DNA from: an uncultured Algibacter sp.
GTDB lineage: Bacteria; Bacteroidota; Bacteroidia; Flavobacteriales; Flavobacteriaceae
Length of the DNA stretch: 64,000 nucleotides
Assembly (NCBI GenBank): GCA_947499935.1
Contig: CANMQH010000018.1
Location: 1 to 64,000 of the forward strand
Direction of reading: 5' to 3'
The number at the start of each line of letters is the position of its first letter. Position 1 is the first letter of the stretch. Position numbers and translations under genes: made by a program. Under the pieces are notes generated by a model. That model saw only the letters and a program-made list of their open reading frames with translations. It searched no databases and had not been told where the DNA came from. This document shows positions 26,454 through 36,399 of this stretch, one piece after another.

Positions 26454-27563
26454 TTAGTTTTTGCTTTTAATATTATTTATAAACTCATCAAATAAATACG
26501 AAGAGTCATGAGGTCCTGGACTAGCTTCTGGATGGTACTGTACTGAAAAACAATTCTTGTTTTTCATAGCCAAGCCAGCTACAGTATCATCATTTAAATG
26601 TACATGTGTTACTTCTAAATCGGGATGCGATTCCGCTTCATCTTTATTAACCGCAAAACCGTGGTTTTGAGATGTGATTTCACCTTTACCCGTTATCATA
26701 TTTTTTACAGGATGATTAATCCCTCTATGCCCATTATGCATTTTATAAGTTGATACACCATTAGCTAACGCTATAACTTGATGCCCCAAACAAATACCAA
26801 ACAATGGTAAGTTTCTTTTTATAATTTCCTTCGCAACGGCTTGCGCTTCTACTAGTGGCTCTGGATCACCTGGTCCATTAGATAAAAAATAGCCATCTGG
26901 TTTAAATGCTTCTAAGTCTTCAAACTTAGCATTGTATGGAAATACTTTTATGTAAGCATCTCTTTTAGCAATATTTCTTAGTATGTTCTTTTTTATACCA
27001 ATATCTAAAGCAGCGACCTTATATGTTGCATTTTCATCACCATAATAATAAGGGGCTTTTGTTGAGACTTTAGAGGCCAACTCTAAACCTTCCATATTAG
27101 GTACATCTGCCAATTGTTTTTTCAATCCATCAACATTATCAACATCTGTAGAAATAACAGCATTCATAGCACCGTGGTCTCTAATATAACTTACCAAAGC
27201 TCTGGTGTCAACATCAGATATTGCTAATAGATTATTTTTATCTAAAAATTCTTCTAACGAACCATCAGCATCATCTCTAGAATATTCATAACTAAAATTC
27301 TTAACGATTAATCCAGCTATTTTAATAGAATCAGATTCTACTTCGTCTGCATTAGTTCCGTAATTTCCAATGTGTGCATTAGTGGCAACCATTAACTGCC
27401 CATAATACGAAGGGTCTGTAAAAATTTCTTGATAACCTGTCATGCCGGTATTAAAACAAACCTCTCCAAACGAAGTTCCTTGCTTATTACCAACTGCTTT
27501 ACCGTAAAAAATAGTACCATCAGCTAAAAGTATAATGGCTTTTTGTCTTTTTTGATATTTCAT
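26454..27563 (-). CDS. carA: Carbamoyl-phosphate synthase small subunit
   Basis: CarA is the glutaminase subunit that feeds ammonia to CarB for carbamoyl phosphate, a precursor of arginine and pyrimidines. The 369-residue protein has the N-terminal domain with GYQEIFTDPSYYGQ and a class I amidotransferase domain with nucleophile Cys in FGICLGHQ and the His/Glu pair in QYHPEASPGP. carB is not in the window. It follows rplQ but is separated from it by a good terminator, so it is probably expressed from its own promoter. A 7-base hairpin (27585-27604) sits in its leader. Confidence 0.96.
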   Translation of the reverse strand: MKYQKRQKAIILLADGTIFYGKAVGNKQGTSFGEVCFNTGMTGYQEIFTDPSYYGQLMVATNAHIGNYGTNADEVESDSIKIAGLIVKNFSYEYSRDDADGSLEEFLDKNNLLAISDVDTRALVSYIRDHGAMNAVISTDVDNVDGLKKQLADVPNMEGLELASKVSTKAPYYYGDENATYKVAALDIGIKKNILRNIAKRDAYIKVFPYNAKFEDLEAFKPDGYFLSNGPGDPEPLVEAQAVAKEIIKRNLPLFGICLGHQVIALANGVSTYKMHNGHRGINHPVKNMITGKGEITSQNHGFAVNKDEAESHPDLEVTHVHLNDDTVAGLAMKNKNCFSVQYHPEASPGPHDSSYLFDEFINNIKSKN

Positions 27564-27630
27564 TTATTAGCTTAAATTGATAAGATTCTTGTTTACACAA
27601 GAATGAAGTTTTACAAAATTGCACAAAAAA

Positions 27631-27657
27631 AAGGATAAACTAAAATAGTTTATCCTT
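27631..27657 (-). terminator. Terminator of the ribosomal superoperon
   Basis: AAGGATAAACTA at 27631-27642 and TAGTTTATCCTT at 27646-27657 form a perfect 12-base stem with a 3-base loop. The minus strand continues with eight Ts, 23 bases after the rplQ stop. Confidence 0.9.
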
Positions 27658-27679
27658 AATATTTAAATGCTTATTAACA

Positions 27680-28153
27680 TTATTCTTCTTCGTTAGATGC
27701 TTTAGTTTCAACTGGAGCTACAGCAGCAGGTTTAGAACCTCCTCTTCTACTTCTTCTAGTTGTTTTCTTCTTAGCCTTATCTGCATTATAGATTTCATTA
27801 TAATCTACAAGTTCAATCATGGCCATATCTGCATTATCACCTAAACGATTTCCTAGTTTTATAATTCTAGTATAACCACCTGGCCTGTCTGCTACTTTTG
27901 TAGCAACATCTCTAAATAATTCAGTTACTGCATCTTTTTGTCTTAATCGAGCCATCACAATACGTCTGTTGTGAGTAGTATCTTCTTTAGACTTAGTAAT
28001 CATAGGCTCAACAAATTGTTTTAAAGCTTTCGCTTTGGCTACAGTTGTGTTAATACGCTTATGCTCTATTAGAGAACAAGCCATATTTGCCAACATTGAT
28101 TTTCTGTGAGCGGTTTGTCTACCTAAGTGATTTATTTTTTTTCCGTGTCTCAT
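27680..28153 (-). CDS. rplQ: 50S ribosomal protein L17
   Basis: L17 lies at the exit side of the large subunit. The 157-residue protein shows [25 protein letters not shown] and [20 protein letters not shown]. It has a lysine/arginine-rich extension of about 30 residues at the C-terminus ([14 protein letters not shown]), longer than in E. coli (127) as is usual in Bacteroidetes. It is the last gene of the alpha cluster and is followed by a strong terminator. Confidence 0.97.
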   Translation of the reverse strand: MRHGKKINHLGRQTAHRKSMLANMACSLIEHKRINTTVAKAKALKQFVEPMITKSKEDTTHNRRIVMARLRQKDAVTELFRDVATKVADRPGGYTRIIKLGNRLGDNADMAMIELVDYNEIYNADKAKKKTTRRSRRGGSKPAAVAPVETKASNEEE

Positions 28154-28212
28154 GACATTTGTTTTATCATCTTGCTACCAAACTCGTAAATCGAGGAGCA
28201 AAATATGATTAA

Positions 28213-29205
28213 TTAATCTTTATCTAATTTATATTTACTTAAATCCATTCCGAAATTAAGACCCTTAACATTTACTAGTTCTTCTAGCTCAGTTAAAGAC
28301 TTTTTTCCGAAGTTTCTGAATTTCATTAAATCATTTTTATTGAAAGATACTAAGTCTCCTAAAGTATCAACTTCTGCAGCTTTTAAACAATTAAGTGCAC
28401 GAACAGATAAATCCATATCGATTAACTTCGTTTTAAGCAACTGTCTCATGTGAAGTGATTCTTCATCATAAGTTTCAGTTTGTGCAATTTCATCAGCTTC
28501 TAATGTAATTCGCTCATCAGAGAATAACATGAAGTGGTGAATTAGTGTTTTAGCACCTTCTGTTAAAGCATCTTGAGGTGTAATTGAACCATCAGTTATG
28601 ATTTCGAAAACTAATTTTTCGTAATCTGTTTTTTGTTCAACACGATAATTTTCTATGCTATACTTAACATTTTTAATTGGTGTGTATATTGAATCTGTAA
28701 AAATAGTTCCTATTGGCGCAGAAGCTTTTTTATTTTCTTCAGCAGGAACATATCCTCTACCTTTTTCAATAGTAATTTCCATGTTAAAATTAACTTTTGG
28801 ATCTAAGTTACAAATAACTAATTCTGTATTTAAAACTTGGAAACCAGAAATAAACTTTTGAAAATCACCAGCAGTAATTCTATCTTGTCCAGAAATAGAA
28901 ATAGAAATTGATTCGTTATCAATATCTTCTATTTGTCTTTTAAAACGTACTTGTTTTAAATTTAGAATAATTTCTGTAACATCTTCTACAACTCCAGCTA
29001 TAGCTGAAAACTCATGATCAACACCTTCTATTCTAACCGATGTGATTGCGAAACCTTCTAAAGAAGACAATAAAACTCTTCTTAATGCATTACCTACTGT
29101 TAATCCGTATCCTGGTTCTAACGGTCTGAATTCGAATTTGCCTTCGAAATCAGTAGAATCAATCATGATTACTTTATCAGGCTTTTGAAAATTAAATACT
29201 GCCAT
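28213..29205 (-). CDS. rpoA: DNA-directed RNA polymerase subunit alpha
   Basis: RpoA dimerises to nucleate RNA polymerase, and its C-terminal domain contacts UP elements and activators. The 330-residue protein has the N-terminal assembly domain ([21 protein letters not shown]) and the C-terminal helix-hairpin-helix domain ([32 protein letters not shown]). Length is normal. It sits between rpsD and rplQ as in most bacteria and probably shares the promoter at 30016-30043. Confidence 0.98.
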   Translation of the reverse strand: MAVFNFQKPDKVIMIDSTDFEGKFEFRPLEPGYGLTVGNALRRVLLSSLEGFAITSVRIEGVDHEFSAIAGVVEDVTEIILNLKQVRFKRQIEDIDNESISISISGQDRITAGDFQKFISGFQVLNTELVICNLDPKVNFNMEITIEKGRGYVPAEENKKASAPIGTIFTDSIYTPIKNVKYSIENYRVEQKTDYEKLVFEIITDGSITPQDALTEGAKTLIHHFMLFSDERITLEADEIAQTETYDEESLHMRQLLKTKLIDMDLSVRALNCLKAAEVDTLGDLVSFNKNDLMKFRNFGKKSLTELEELVNVKGLNFGMDLSKYKLDKD

Positions 29206-29302
29206 ATTTTTCTTCGTTTTAATTGTGATTTAGTTGCGCGATTTAAGAGTTTGAAGAAGTCTAATAAATCCTTTGGCTAAATTCCAATGTGTTATTAATT
29301 TA

Positions 29303-29908
29303 TTATTTAGAATATAATTCTACGATAAATTGTTCGTTTATGTTTTCTGGAATTTGAATTCTAGCAGGTATAGAAACATAAGTTCCTTGCTTAGTATCAT
29401 CATTCCAAGTAATCCACTCATATACATGACTAGAGTTTGAAAGTGATCTAGTAATTGCTTCTAAAGATTTAGATTTTTCTCTAACGGCAACAACGTCACC
29501 TGCTTTTAGAGAGTAAGAAGGAATATTTACCAATTCTCCATTAACTGTAATGTGTCTGTGAGAAACAAGTTGTCTTGCACCACTTCTAGACGGAGAAATT
29601 CCCATTCTAAAAACTACGTTATCTAAACGTGATTCACAAAGTTGAAGTAAAACTTCACCAGTAATACCTTGTGCTGCTCTTGCTTTCTTAAATAAACCTC
29701 TAAATTGTCTTTCTAAAATACCGTAAGTATATTTAGCTTTTTGCTTTTCCATTAATTGGATAGCGTATTCAGATTTTTTTCCACGACGTCTAGCGTTACC
29801 GTGTTGACCTGGAGGGTAATTTCTTTTTTCAAAAGATTTATCATCTCCAAAAATAGCTTCGCCAAATTTACGAGCTATTTTAGTTTTAGGACCAGTATAT
29901 CTTGCCAT
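29303..29908 (-). CDS. rpsD: 30S ribosomal protein S4
   Basis: S4 nucleates assembly of the small-subunit body and often represses alpha-operon translation. The 201-residue protein carries the S4 domain ([32 protein letters not shown]) from about residue 92. The N-terminus [21 protein letters not shown] lacks the zinc cysteines of the C+ form. It is the first gene after a terminator/promoter junction, so it may begin its own transcript with rpoA and rplQ. Confidence 0.97.
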   Translation of the reverse strand: MARYTGPKTKIARKFGEAIFGDDKSFEKRNYPPGQHGNARRRGKKSEYAIQLMEKQKAKYTYGILERQFRGLFKKARAAQGITGEVLLQLCESRLDNVVFRMGISPSRSGARQLVSHRHITVNGELVNIPSYSLKAGDVVAVREKSKSLEAITRSLSNSSHVYEWITWNDDTKQGTYVSIPARIQIPENINEQFIVELYSK

Positions 29909-30015
29909 TTTAAATTGTTTTTTTGAGAGTGGTTATGAATTAAGGTCTTAATCTTATCCTTCGATAACCATCAATCTCTCGTTGATACTTGTTAATAATT
30001 TATTTTTTCGGTGTG

Positions 30016-30043
30016 CAAATTTACGTATAAAAATTAATATCAA
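30016..30043 (-). promoter_or_regulatory. Promoter for rpsD-rpoA-rplQ (TTG-N17-TAAATTTG)
   Basis: The minus strand reads TTG (30041-30043), a 17-base spacer, then TAAATTTG (30016-30023), matching the Bacteroidetes consensus. The -33 element lies in the hairpin arm at 30031-30068. The predicted leader to rpsD is about 100 bases, long enough for an S4-binding control structure, though none was resolved. Confidence 0.6.
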
Positions 30044-30068
30044 CTGTATAAACAATTGATATTAATTT
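30031..30068 (-). terminator. Hairpin terminator after rpsK, overlapping the rpsD promoter
   Basis: AAATTAATATCAA at 30031-30043 pairs over 13 bases with TTGATATTAATTT at 30056-30068. On the minus strand the stem ends in a run of five Ts, 15 bases after the rpsK stop. It could stop transcripts coming from the spc-rpsM-rpsK part. Confidence 0.65.
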
Positions 30069-30083
30069 CTATAAATACATAAA

Positions 30084-30467
30084 TTAAACTCTTCTACGCT
30101 TTGGAGGGCGACATCCATTATGTGGTAATGGCGTAACATCAATAATTTCTGTTACTTCAATTCCTGCATTATGAATAGAACGAATAGCAGATTCTCTACC
30201 ATTTCCTGGTCCTTTAACGTAAACCTTTACTTTTTTCAATCCAGCTTCAGTTGCTACTCCTGCAGCATCTTCTGCAGCTAATTGCGCAGCATAAGGTGTG
30301 TTTTTCTTAGATCCTCTAAATCCCATTTTACCAGCAGAAGACCATGATATTACGTCTCCTTTTTTGTTGGTAAGTGAAATAATGATGTTGTTAAAAGAAG
30401 CAGTTACATGAGCTTCTCCAACTGCATCAACAATAACTTTACGTTTTTTTGTGCTTGTTTTTGCCAT
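30084..30467 (-). CDS. rpsK: 30S ribosomal protein S11
   Basis: S11 forms part of the small-subunit platform near the mRNA exit. The 127-residue protein has the signature [20 protein letters not shown] and ends [15 protein letters not shown], both standard. A spacer of 100 bases separates it from rpsM. The spacer carries a CTAA-rich tract also seen before rpsG. Downstream lies the terminator/promoter junction to rpsD. Confidence 0.97.
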   Translation of the reverse strand: MAKTSTKKRKVIVDAVGEAHVTASFNNIIISLTNKKGDVISWSSAGKMGFRGSKKNTPYAAQLAAEDAAGVATEAGLKKVKVYVKGPGNGRESAIRSIHNAGIEVTEIIDVTPLPHNGCRPPKRRRV

Positions 30468-30567
30468 TTTTTATAGTTTTCAGTTGTTAGTTGATAGTCG
30501 CTAGAATCCTAAACCATTATAATTTCAAACAGATTCCTTCCAACGTCTAAATACTAAAGACTAATTT

Positions 30568-30942
30568 TTATTTAGTTGCCTTTTTCTTGTTAGCAACAGT
30601 TTTTCTTCTACCTTTTCTAGTTCTAGAGTTGTTCTTAGTACGTTGTCCTCTCAAAGGAAGACCTGATCTATGACGTATACCTCTGTAACAACCAATATCC
30701 ATTAATCGCTTAATGTTCAATTGGGTTTCAGAACGTAATTCGCCTTCGATTGTAAAAGAACCAACAGCTTCACGAATACCGCTAATCTGATCATCCGTCC
30801 AATCTTGAACTTTAGTACTTTCATCAACTTTAGCTGTAACTAAAATTTCTTTTGCTCTACTTCTACCTATTCCATAGATATAAGTTAAAGAGATTACTCC
30901 TCTTTTGTTTTTTGGTATGTCTACACCTGCAATTCTTGCCAT
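30568..30942 (-). CDS. rpsM: 30S ribosomal protein S13
   Basis: S13 lies in the head of the 30S subunit and contacts the P-site tRNA and the 50S bridge. The 124-residue protein begins [26 protein letters not shown] and contains the signature [20 protein letters not shown] with the basic tail [11 protein letters not shown]. It follows rpmJ by two bases on the same strand. Confidence 0.97.
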   Translation of the reverse strand: MARIAGVDIPKNKRGVISLTYIYGIGRSRAKEILVTAKVDESTKVQDWTDDQISGIREAVGSFTIEGELRSETQLNIKRLMDIGCYRGIRHRSGLPLRGQRTKNNSRTRKGRRKTVANKKKATK

Positions 30943-30944
30943 AA

Positions 30945-31061
30945 TTACCCTTGTCTTTGTTTAAATCTAGGATTCTTTTTGTTTATCACGTAAAGTCTGC
31001 CTTTTCTACGCACGATTTTGCAATCTGCGCTTCTTTTTTTAACGGATGCTCTTACTTTCAT
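30945..31061 (-). CDS. rpmJ: 50S ribosomal protein L36, zinc-independent form
   Basis: This 38-residue protein reads [20 protein letters not shown] and continues [18 protein letters not shown]. Zinc-binding L36 carries CxxC followed by a later Cys and His. Here the first Cys is Ser, the second remains as Cys14, and the later Cys and His are replaced by Asn and Arg, so it cannot bind zinc in the normal way. It is the expected gene between infA and rpsM and fills that gap exactly. Confidence 0.93.
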   Translation of the reverse strand: MKVRASVKKRSADCKIVRRKGRLYVINKKNPRFKQRQG

Positions 31062-31067
31062 CTTATG

Positions 31068-31283
31068 TTAGTATCTATAAGTTATTCGAGCCTTCGTTAA
31101 ATCGTAAGGACTCATTTCTAGTTTTACTTTATCTCCTGGTAGTAATTTAATGTAATGCATACGCATTTTACCAGATATGTGCGCAGTCACAATGTGACCA
31201 TTTTCTAATTCAACACGAAACATCGCGTTAGATAATGCTTCTATAATTGTTCCGTCTTGCTCTATTGCTGCTTGTTTTGCCAT
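31068..31283 (-). CDS. infA: Translation initiation factor IF-1
   Basis: IF-1 occupies the A site of the 30S subunit during initiation. The 71-residue single OB-fold protein has [44 protein letters not shown] and ends ARITYRY, all characteristic. It lies 9 bases after secY and six before rpmJ. Confidence 0.97.
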   Translation of the reverse strand: MAKQAAIEQDGTIIEALSNAMFRVELENGHIVTAHISGKMRMHYIKLLPGDKVKLEMSPYDLTKARITYRY

Positions 31284-31292
31284 AGTATAAAA

Positions 31293-32648
31293 TTAAGCTA
31301 CCGCTTTTCTATTTTTACCAGTTTTCATCAAACCATCGTAATGTCTATTCAATAAATATGAATTTATTTGCTGCATAGTATCTATGGCAACACCAACCAT
31401 AATTAGTAGTGATGTACCTCCAAAAAATAATGCCCATCCTTGTTGAACTCCCATTAGTTTAACAATAAATGCTGGGAATATAGCAATAAGCGCTAAAAAC
31501 ACAGAACCTGGAAGTGTTATTTGTGACATTATTCTATCTAAATACTCAGAGGTTTCAGAACCTGGACGAATGCCTGGAATAAATCCTCCACTACGTTTTA
31601 AATCATCTGCCATTTTATTAGTAGGTACAGTGATTGCTGTATAGAAATATGTAAATACAATGATTAGTAAAGCAAATGTTATATTATACCAAAGTCCGAA
31701 CATATCAGAATAATTTGTTTGCATCCATACACCTGCTGTCGTTTCTTTTAAGAAAGATGAACTTCCTAGAAAACTTGGTACAAACATAATGGCTTGAGCA
31801 AATATAATTGGCATAACTCCAGAAGCATTAAGCTTTAATGGAATATATTGCCTTGATCCAGCCATTGCAGCTTTTTCATAACCACCAGTAGCTGTTCTTC
31901 TAGCATATTGTACTGCTATCTTTCTAACACCCATAACTAACATGATAGAGGCTAAAATAATAACAAACCAGATAACAAATTCTATTAAAACCATCATTAA
32001 ACCACCATTGCCACCACCTTCTAATCTTGTAGCTGCGTTTTGTAGAAATGATTGAGGTAATGTAGCAATAATACCAACCATAATTAATAAGGATATACCA
32101 TTACCAATACCTTTATCAGTAATTTTTTCTCCTAACCACATGGCGAATATACAGCCTGTTACTAATATGGTCACTGATGAGAAATAGAATAATGGCCCTG
32201 TTCCTAATAAAAATGCTGTAGATGGAATACCTAAAGCTGGTAAACTAGCCAAATAACCTGGTGCTTGTAATAAACAAATAGCAATAGTTAACCAACGTGT
32301 AATTTGATTGATTTTCTTTTGCCCACTAGCACCCTCTTTTTGTAATTTCTGTAGATAAGGTATCGCTATCCCCATTAACTGTACAACAATAGAAGCAGAA
32401 ATGTATGGCATAATACCCAGTGCAAAAACTGAAGCATTAGCAAATGCACCTCCTGTAAAAGCATTTAACAAACCTAACAAACCGCCGTCTGCTTTTTCTG
32501 CTAATCCACCTAATTGAGACGCATCAATGCCAGGTAATACTACTTGTGCACCAAAACGATAAACTAATAACAGACTTAAAGTGACTATAATTCTGTTTCT
32601 TAGTTCTTCTATTTTCCAAACATTTTTTATTGATTCTATAAATTTCAT
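31293..32648 (-). CDS. secY: Preprotein translocase subunit SecY
   Basis: SecY is the channel subunit of the Sec translocon. The 451-residue protein has the usual ten membrane helices, starting RIIVTLSLLLVYRFGAQVVLPGID, the plug region near residue 60, cytoplasmic loops GEKITDKGIGNG and PGIRPGSETSEYLDRI, and a basic tail. It sits between rplO and infA as in most bacteria. Confidence 0.97.
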   Translation of the reverse strand: MKFIESIKNVWKIEELRNRIIVTLSLLLVYRFGAQVVLPGIDASQLGGLAEKADGGLLGLLNAFTGGAFANASVFALGIMPYISASIVVQLMGIAIPYLQKLQKEGASGQKKINQITRWLTIAICLLQAPGYLASLPALGIPSTAFLLGTGPLFYFSSVTILVTGCIFAMWLGEKITDKGIGNGISLLIMVGIIATLPQSFLQNAATRLEGGGNGGLMMVLIEFVIWFVIILASIMLVMGVRKIAVQYARRTATGGYEKAAMAGSRQYIPLKLNASGVMPIIFAQAIMFVPSFLGSSSFLKETTAGVWMQTNYSDMFGLWYNITFALLIIVFTYFYTAITVPTNKMADDLKRSGGFIPGIRPGSETSEYLDRIMSQITLPGSVFLALIAIFPAFIVKLMGVQQGWALFFGGTSLLIMVGVAIDTMQQINSYLLNRHYDGLMKTGKNRKAVA

Positions 32649-32662
32649 ACTTGTAATAAGTC

Positions 32663-33115
32663 TTATATAGTTACAGCTTCTCCTCCAGCAGCTTCTATAG
32701 CAGCTTTTGCTGAAGCAGTAAACTTATGAGCAGATACTTTTAATTTTGCCTTTAATTCTCCACGTCCCATGATTTTAACCAAATCATTTTTTCCAGCTAA
32801 ACGGTTTGTGAATAACATTTCAAAATCAACTGTGTCTTTTATTTTCTTATCATCAACCAATTGTTGTATAGTATCTAAATTAATACCTTGATACTCTACA
32901 CGGTTAATGTTAGTAAAACCAAATTTAGGAACACGTCTTTGAAGCGGCATTTGACCACCTTCAAATCCTAGTTTCTTAGAATAACCAGAACGAGATTTTG
33001 CTCCTTTGTGACCACGAGTTGCCGTACCACCTTTACCAGAACCTTGTCCTCTACCTATTCTTTTTCCTTGATTTTTTACTGAACCCTCTGCAGGTTTTAA
33101 ATTACTTAAATCCAT
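32663..33115 (-). CDS. rplO: 50S ribosomal protein L15
   Basis: L15 is a late-assembly protein of the large subunit. The 150-residue product has the glycine/arginine-rich N-terminal extension NQGKRIGRGQGSGKGGTATR, GFEGGQMPLQRRVPKFGF, and a C-terminal domain ending AAGGEAVTI. It is separated from rpmD by 12 bases and from secY by 14. Confidence 0.97.
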   Translation of the reverse strand: MDLSNLKPAEGSVKNQGKRIGRGQGSGKGGTATRGHKGAKSRSGYSKKLGFEGGQMPLQRRVPKFGFTNINRVEYQGINLDTIQQLVDDKKIKDTVDFEMLFTNRLAGKNDLVKIMGRGELKAKLKVSAHKFTASAKAAIEAAGGEAVTI

Positions 33116-33127
33116 TTCAGTTTTATA

Positions 33128-33310
33128 TTATTTTGTTTCTTCAACAGAAACTAAATGTGAAACTTTAGCAACCATACCAAGAATATTTGGTGTAGCTTCA
33201 TGCTCTTTTACTTGACCAATCTTTTTAAGACCTAGAGCTTCTAAAGTTCTTTTTTGTCTTAGCGTACGATTGATTGCGCTTTTAACTTTTGTTACTTTAA
33301 TCTTTGCCAT
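33128..33310 (-). CDS. rpmD: 50S ribosomal protein L30
   Basis: The 60-residue protein has KIKVTKVKSAINRTLRQKRT and the L30 signature LEALGLKKIGQVKEHEATPN, followed by ILGMVAKVSHLV. Length is typical. It lies between rpsE and rplO in the spc cluster. Confidence 0.96.
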   Translation of the reverse strand: MAKIKVTKVKSAINRTLRQKRTLEALGLKKIGQVKEHEATPNILGMVAKVSHLVSVEETK

Positions 33311-33321
33311 TTCTGTCTATA

Positions 33322-33846
33322 TTAAGCGTTAAAAACTTGTTCAAGTGTAATACCTCTATCTTTAGCAATTGCATTAGCATCTCTTAATTGTAATAAAGCA
33401 TCAAAAGTTGCTTTTACTACATTATGAGGGTTAGATGACCCTTGAGACTTAGATAATACATCATGTATACCTACGGCTTCAAGAACTGTTCTAACAGCAC
33501 CACCAGCAATGACACCTGTACCAGGAGCAGCAGGGATAATATTAACTCTAGCCCCACCGTATTTACCTTTTTGTTCATGCGGTAAAGTTCCTTTAATAAT
33601 AGGAATCCTCACTAAGTTTTTCTTAGCATCTTCTACAGCTTTTGCAATGGCACTAGCAACATCTTTAGATTTACCTAAACCTTGTCCTACAACACCAGCT
33701 TCATCACCAACTACAACAATAGCTGAAAAACCAAATGCTCTACCACCTTTAGTTACTTTAGTAACTCTTTGTACACCAACCAAACGATCTTTAAGATCTA
33801 ATCCACCTGGTTTTACTAATTCTGCACTTTTATATTTTTGAAACAT
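33322..33846 (-). CDS. rpsE: 30S ribosomal protein S5
   Basis: S5 lines the mRNA entry channel and contributes to decoding fidelity. The 174-residue protein has the double-stranded-RNA-binding-like domain ([45 protein letters not shown]) and the C-terminal domain with [21 protein letters not shown]. It follows rplR by 5 bases. Confidence 0.97.
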   Translation of the reverse strand: MFQKYKSAELVKPGGLDLKDRLVGVQRVTKVTKGGRAFGFSAIVVVGDEAGVVGQGLGKSKDVASAIAKAVEDAKKNLVRIPIIKGTLPHEQKGKYGGARVNIIPAAPGTGVIAGGAVRTVLEAVGIHDVLSKSQGSSNPHNVVKATFDALLQLRDANAIAKDRGITLEQVFNA

Positions 33847-33851
33847 TTTTC

Positions 33852-34208
33852 TTAGAATTTAAGTCCTGCTTCTCTAGCACCATCGGCTAAAGATTTGATT
33901 CTACCATGGTATAAATAACCACCTCTATCAAAAGCAATAGTTTCTACACCTGCTTTTAAAGCTTTTTCACCAAGGGCTTTTCCAACCAACTTAGCTACTT
34001 CTGATTTAGTTGCTTTCGCAGAACTAATATCTTTGTCTCTTGAAGACGCTGCACTGATAGTTTTACCAGATACATCATCAACAATTTGAGCATAAATTTC
34101 TTTATTACTTCTATAAACAGCTAATCTAGGTCTAGCTTCTGTACCAGAAACAACCTTTCGGATTCTGTTTTTTATTCTTATTCTTCTTTCGTTCTTTGTC
34201 AATGCCAT
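33852..34208 (-). CDS. rplR: 50S ribosomal protein L18
   Basis: L18 binds 5S rRNA in the central protuberance. The 118-residue protein has the basic start [35 protein letters not shown], and the conserved end [26 protein letters not shown]. It lies 10 bases after rplF. Confidence 0.97.
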   Translation of the reverse strand: MALTKNERRIRIKNRIRKVVSGTEARPRLAVYRSNKEIYAQIVDDVSGKTISAASSRDKDISSAKATKSEVAKLVGKALGEKALKAGVETIAFDRGGYLYHGRIKSLADGAREAGLKF

Positions 34209-34218
34209 AACTTAATTA

Positions 34219-34761
34219 TTAAGCTGATTTACCTGCTTTTCTTCTTATTATCTCACCAACAAACTTAATTCCTTTACCTTTATAAGGTTCTGGTCTTCTA
34301 AAACCACGAATTTTTGCTGCTACTTGACCAACAAGTTGTTTATCGAATGATGTTAATTTTATAATTGGGTTTTTTCCTTTTTCAGATATAGTTTCCACTT
34401 TTACTTCTGGAGCTACATTTAAAATAATATTATGAGAAAAACCTAAAGCTAAATCTAATTTTTGTCCTTGGTTTGCTGCTCTGTAACCTACACCAACCAA
34501 TTCTAATTCTTTAGTCCAACCTTTTGACACACCTTCAATCATATTATGCATTAATGATCTGTATAAACCATGTTTTGCTTTTTGATCTTTAGAATCAGAA
34601 GAACGTGTTACCATAACATTTCCTTCTTCAACTTTAATTTCTATAGAATCGTAATTTTGTGTTAACTCTCCTAATTTTCCTTTTACAGTAACAACGTTAT
34701 CTTTAATGTCTACTGTTACACCTTCTGGAATGGCTACTGGATTATTTCCTATTCTTGACAT
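34219..34761 (-). CDS. rplF: 50S ribosomal protein L6
   Basis: L6 sits near the factor-binding site of the 50S subunit. The 180-residue protein has two repeated alpha/beta domains, with MSRIGNNPVAIPEGV at the start and the signature FRRPEPYKGKGIKFVGEIIRRKAGKSA at the end. It lies 18 bases after rpsH. Confidence 0.97.
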   Translation of the reverse strand: MSRIGNNPVAIPEGVTVDIKDNVVTVKGKLGELTQNYDSIEIKVEEGNVMVTRSSDSKDQKAKHGLYRSLMHNMIEGVSKGWTKELELVGVGYRAANQGQKLDLALGFSHNIILNVAPEVKVETISEKGKNPIIKLTSFDKQLVGQVAAKIRGFRRPEPYKGKGIKFVGEIIRRKAGKSA

Positions 34762-34779
34762 TTCTTTTCAGCTTTAAAA

Positions 34780-35178
34780 TTAGTAAACGTAACATAAAAC
34801 TTCGCCACCTACATTATCTCTCTTAGCTTGTTTGCTCGTCATTACACCATGAGATGTTGAAACGATAGCAATACCAAGACCGTTAAGGATTCTAGGTAAA
34901 TCATCAGAACTAGCATACTTTCGTAAACCTGGTGTACTAATTCTTTGAAGTTTTTTAATTACTGGTTCTTTTGTATCCTTGTTGTATTTAAGGGCTATTT
35001 TAATAGTCCCTTGTACAGAAGAATCATCAAATTTATAACTTAAAATATATCCTTGTTCGAATAATATTTTAGTAATGTTCTTTTTTAAATTAGATGCAGG
35101 TATTTCAACCACTCTGTGATTGGCACGCACGGCGTTTCTAATTCTTGTCAAATAATCCGCAATTGGATCTGAGTACAT
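34780..35178 (-). CDS. rpsH: 30S ribosomal protein S8
   Basis: S8 binds the central domain of 16S rRNA and in E. coli represses the spc operon by binding near rplE. The 132-residue protein has the start DPIADYLTRIRNAVRANH and the end GIAIVSTSHGVMTSKQAKRDNVGGEVLCYVY. A 68-base spacer separates it from rpsN, the largest within the spc cluster. Confidence 0.97.
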   Translation of the reverse strand: MYSDPIADYLTRIRNAVRANHRVVEIPASNLKKNITKILFEQGYILSYKFDDSSVQGTIKIALKYNKDTKEPVIKKLQRISTPGLRKYASSDDLPRILNGLGIAIVSTSHGVMTSKQAKRDNVGGEVLCYVY

Positions 35179-35246
35179 AATGAATTGATTTTGTGATTTT
35201 GGTTTTCAATTTGTATTGAACCTTAAATCTGATTATTTAAATAATA

Positions 35247-35516
35247 TTACCAACTAGCTTTTCTTACTCCTGGGATAAGGCCTTGATTAGCCATTTCTCT
35301 AAAAGTTACACGTGAGACACCAAAAGTTCTCATGTACCCTTTAGGTCTTCCTGTTAATTTACATCTATTATGCTGACGAATAGGAGATGCGTTTTTTGGT
35401 AGCTTTTGTAATGCTTCATAATCTCCAGCTTCTTTTAAAGCTTTACGTTTTTCTGCATACTTAGCTACTGTTTTTGCTCTTTTTACCTCACGGGCTTTCA
35501 TTGATTCTTTAGCCAT
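35247..35516 (-). CDS. rpsN: 30S ribosomal protein S14, zinc-free type
   Basis: The 89-residue product contains [27 protein letters not shown] and [11 protein letters not shown]. There are no CxxC pairs, so this is the zinc-independent form, longer than the 61-residue zinc form. It lies between rplE and rpsH in the usual spc order. Confidence 0.97.
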   Translation of the reverse strand: MAKESMKAREVKRAKTVAKYAEKRKALKEAGDYEALQKLPKNASPIRQHNRCKLTGRPKGYMRTFGVSRVTFREMANQGLIPGVRKASW

Positions 35517-35519
35517 ATC

Positions 35520-36071
35520 TTAGTTCTTTTGAAAAGGTAATCCTAATTCGGTTAATAATGATTTTGCTTCTTTATCAGTTTCAGCAGATGTTACAAATGT
35601 AATATCCATTCCTGAGATTTTATTTACCTTATCGATATTAATCTCTGGAAAGATAATTTGTTCCGTTACACCTAAATTATAGTTACCTCTACCATCAAAT
35701 CCTTTGGCTTTTATACCATTAAAATCTCTTACTCGTGGTAAGGCAGATGTTACTAAGCGATCTAAGAACTCATACATTCTCTCCCCACGTAAAGTAACTT
35801 TTACACCAATTGGCATACCTTTACGTAGTTTAAAAGATGCTACATCCTTTTTAGATAATGTAGATATTGCTTTTTGTCCAGATATAGTTGTCAATTCTTC
35901 TAACGCGTAGTCAATTAACTTTTTGTCTGCAACTGCTGCTCCTACACCTTTAGATATTACTATCTTTTCTAGTTTAGGAACTTGCATTACATTCTTATAT
36001 CCAAATTCGTCTGTAAGAGCTGCAATTACTTTGCTTTTATACTCTTCTTTAAGTCTTGGTGAATATGCCAT
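35520..36071 (-). CDS. rplE: 50S ribosomal protein L5
   Basis: L5 binds 5S rRNA and contacts the P-site tRNA. The 183-residue protein has [23 protein letters not shown], the [24 protein letters not shown] segment, and [18 protein letters not shown], all standard. It lies three bases before rpsN and two after rplX. Confidence 0.97.
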   Translation of the reverse strand: MAYSPRLKEEYKSKVIAALTDEFGYKNVMQVPKLEKIVISKGVGAAVADKKLIDYALEELTTISGQKAISTLSKKDVASFKLRKGMPIGVKVTLRGERMYEFLDRLVTSALPRVRDFNGIKAKGFDGRGNYNLGVTEQIIFPEINIDKVNKISGMDITFVTSAETDKEAKSLLTELGLPFQKN

Positions 36072-36073
36072 AA

Positions 36074-36385
36074 CTATATTACTTCATTAGATTTTATTGA
36101 AAATCTTACTTTTTTGTCGCCCTCTACTCTATAGCTAACTCGTGTTGTTTCACCTTTTGATGTTAACAACGATAAGTTAGAAATATGAATTGCAGCTTCT
36201 TTTTCTACGATTCCACCTTGAGGATTCTGTGCACTTGGTTTAGTATGTTTCTTAACCATGTTTACACCCTCAATAATCGCTTTGTTCTTGGCTATAAATA
36301 CTTTTTGTACTTTACCTTCTGAACCTTTATGGTCTCCAGCAATTACTTTTACAGTATCTCCAGTTTTTATTTTAAGCTTTCCCAT
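36074..36385 (-). CDS. rplX: 50S ribosomal protein L24
   Basis: L24 initiates 50S assembly by binding the 5' domain of 23S rRNA. The 103-residue form has the KOW motif ([24 protein letters not shown]) and [20 protein letters not shown]. An ATG five codons earlier overlaps the rplN stop as TAATG and could be used instead through translational coupling. [10 protein letters not shown] was preferred because it matches usual family starts. Confidence 0.95.
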   Translation of the reverse strand: MGKLKIKTGDTVKVIAGDHKGSEGKVQKVFIAKNKAIIEGVNMVKKHTKPSAQNPQGGIVEKEAAIHISNLSLLTSKGETTRVSYRVEGDKKVRFSIKSNEVI

Positions 36386-36399
36386 CTTAATATTTTGCA

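Noticed and set aside
33509..33841. Plus-strand open frame of 110 codons opposite rpsE
   Set aside because: Antisense shadow of a conserved ribosomal protein gene.
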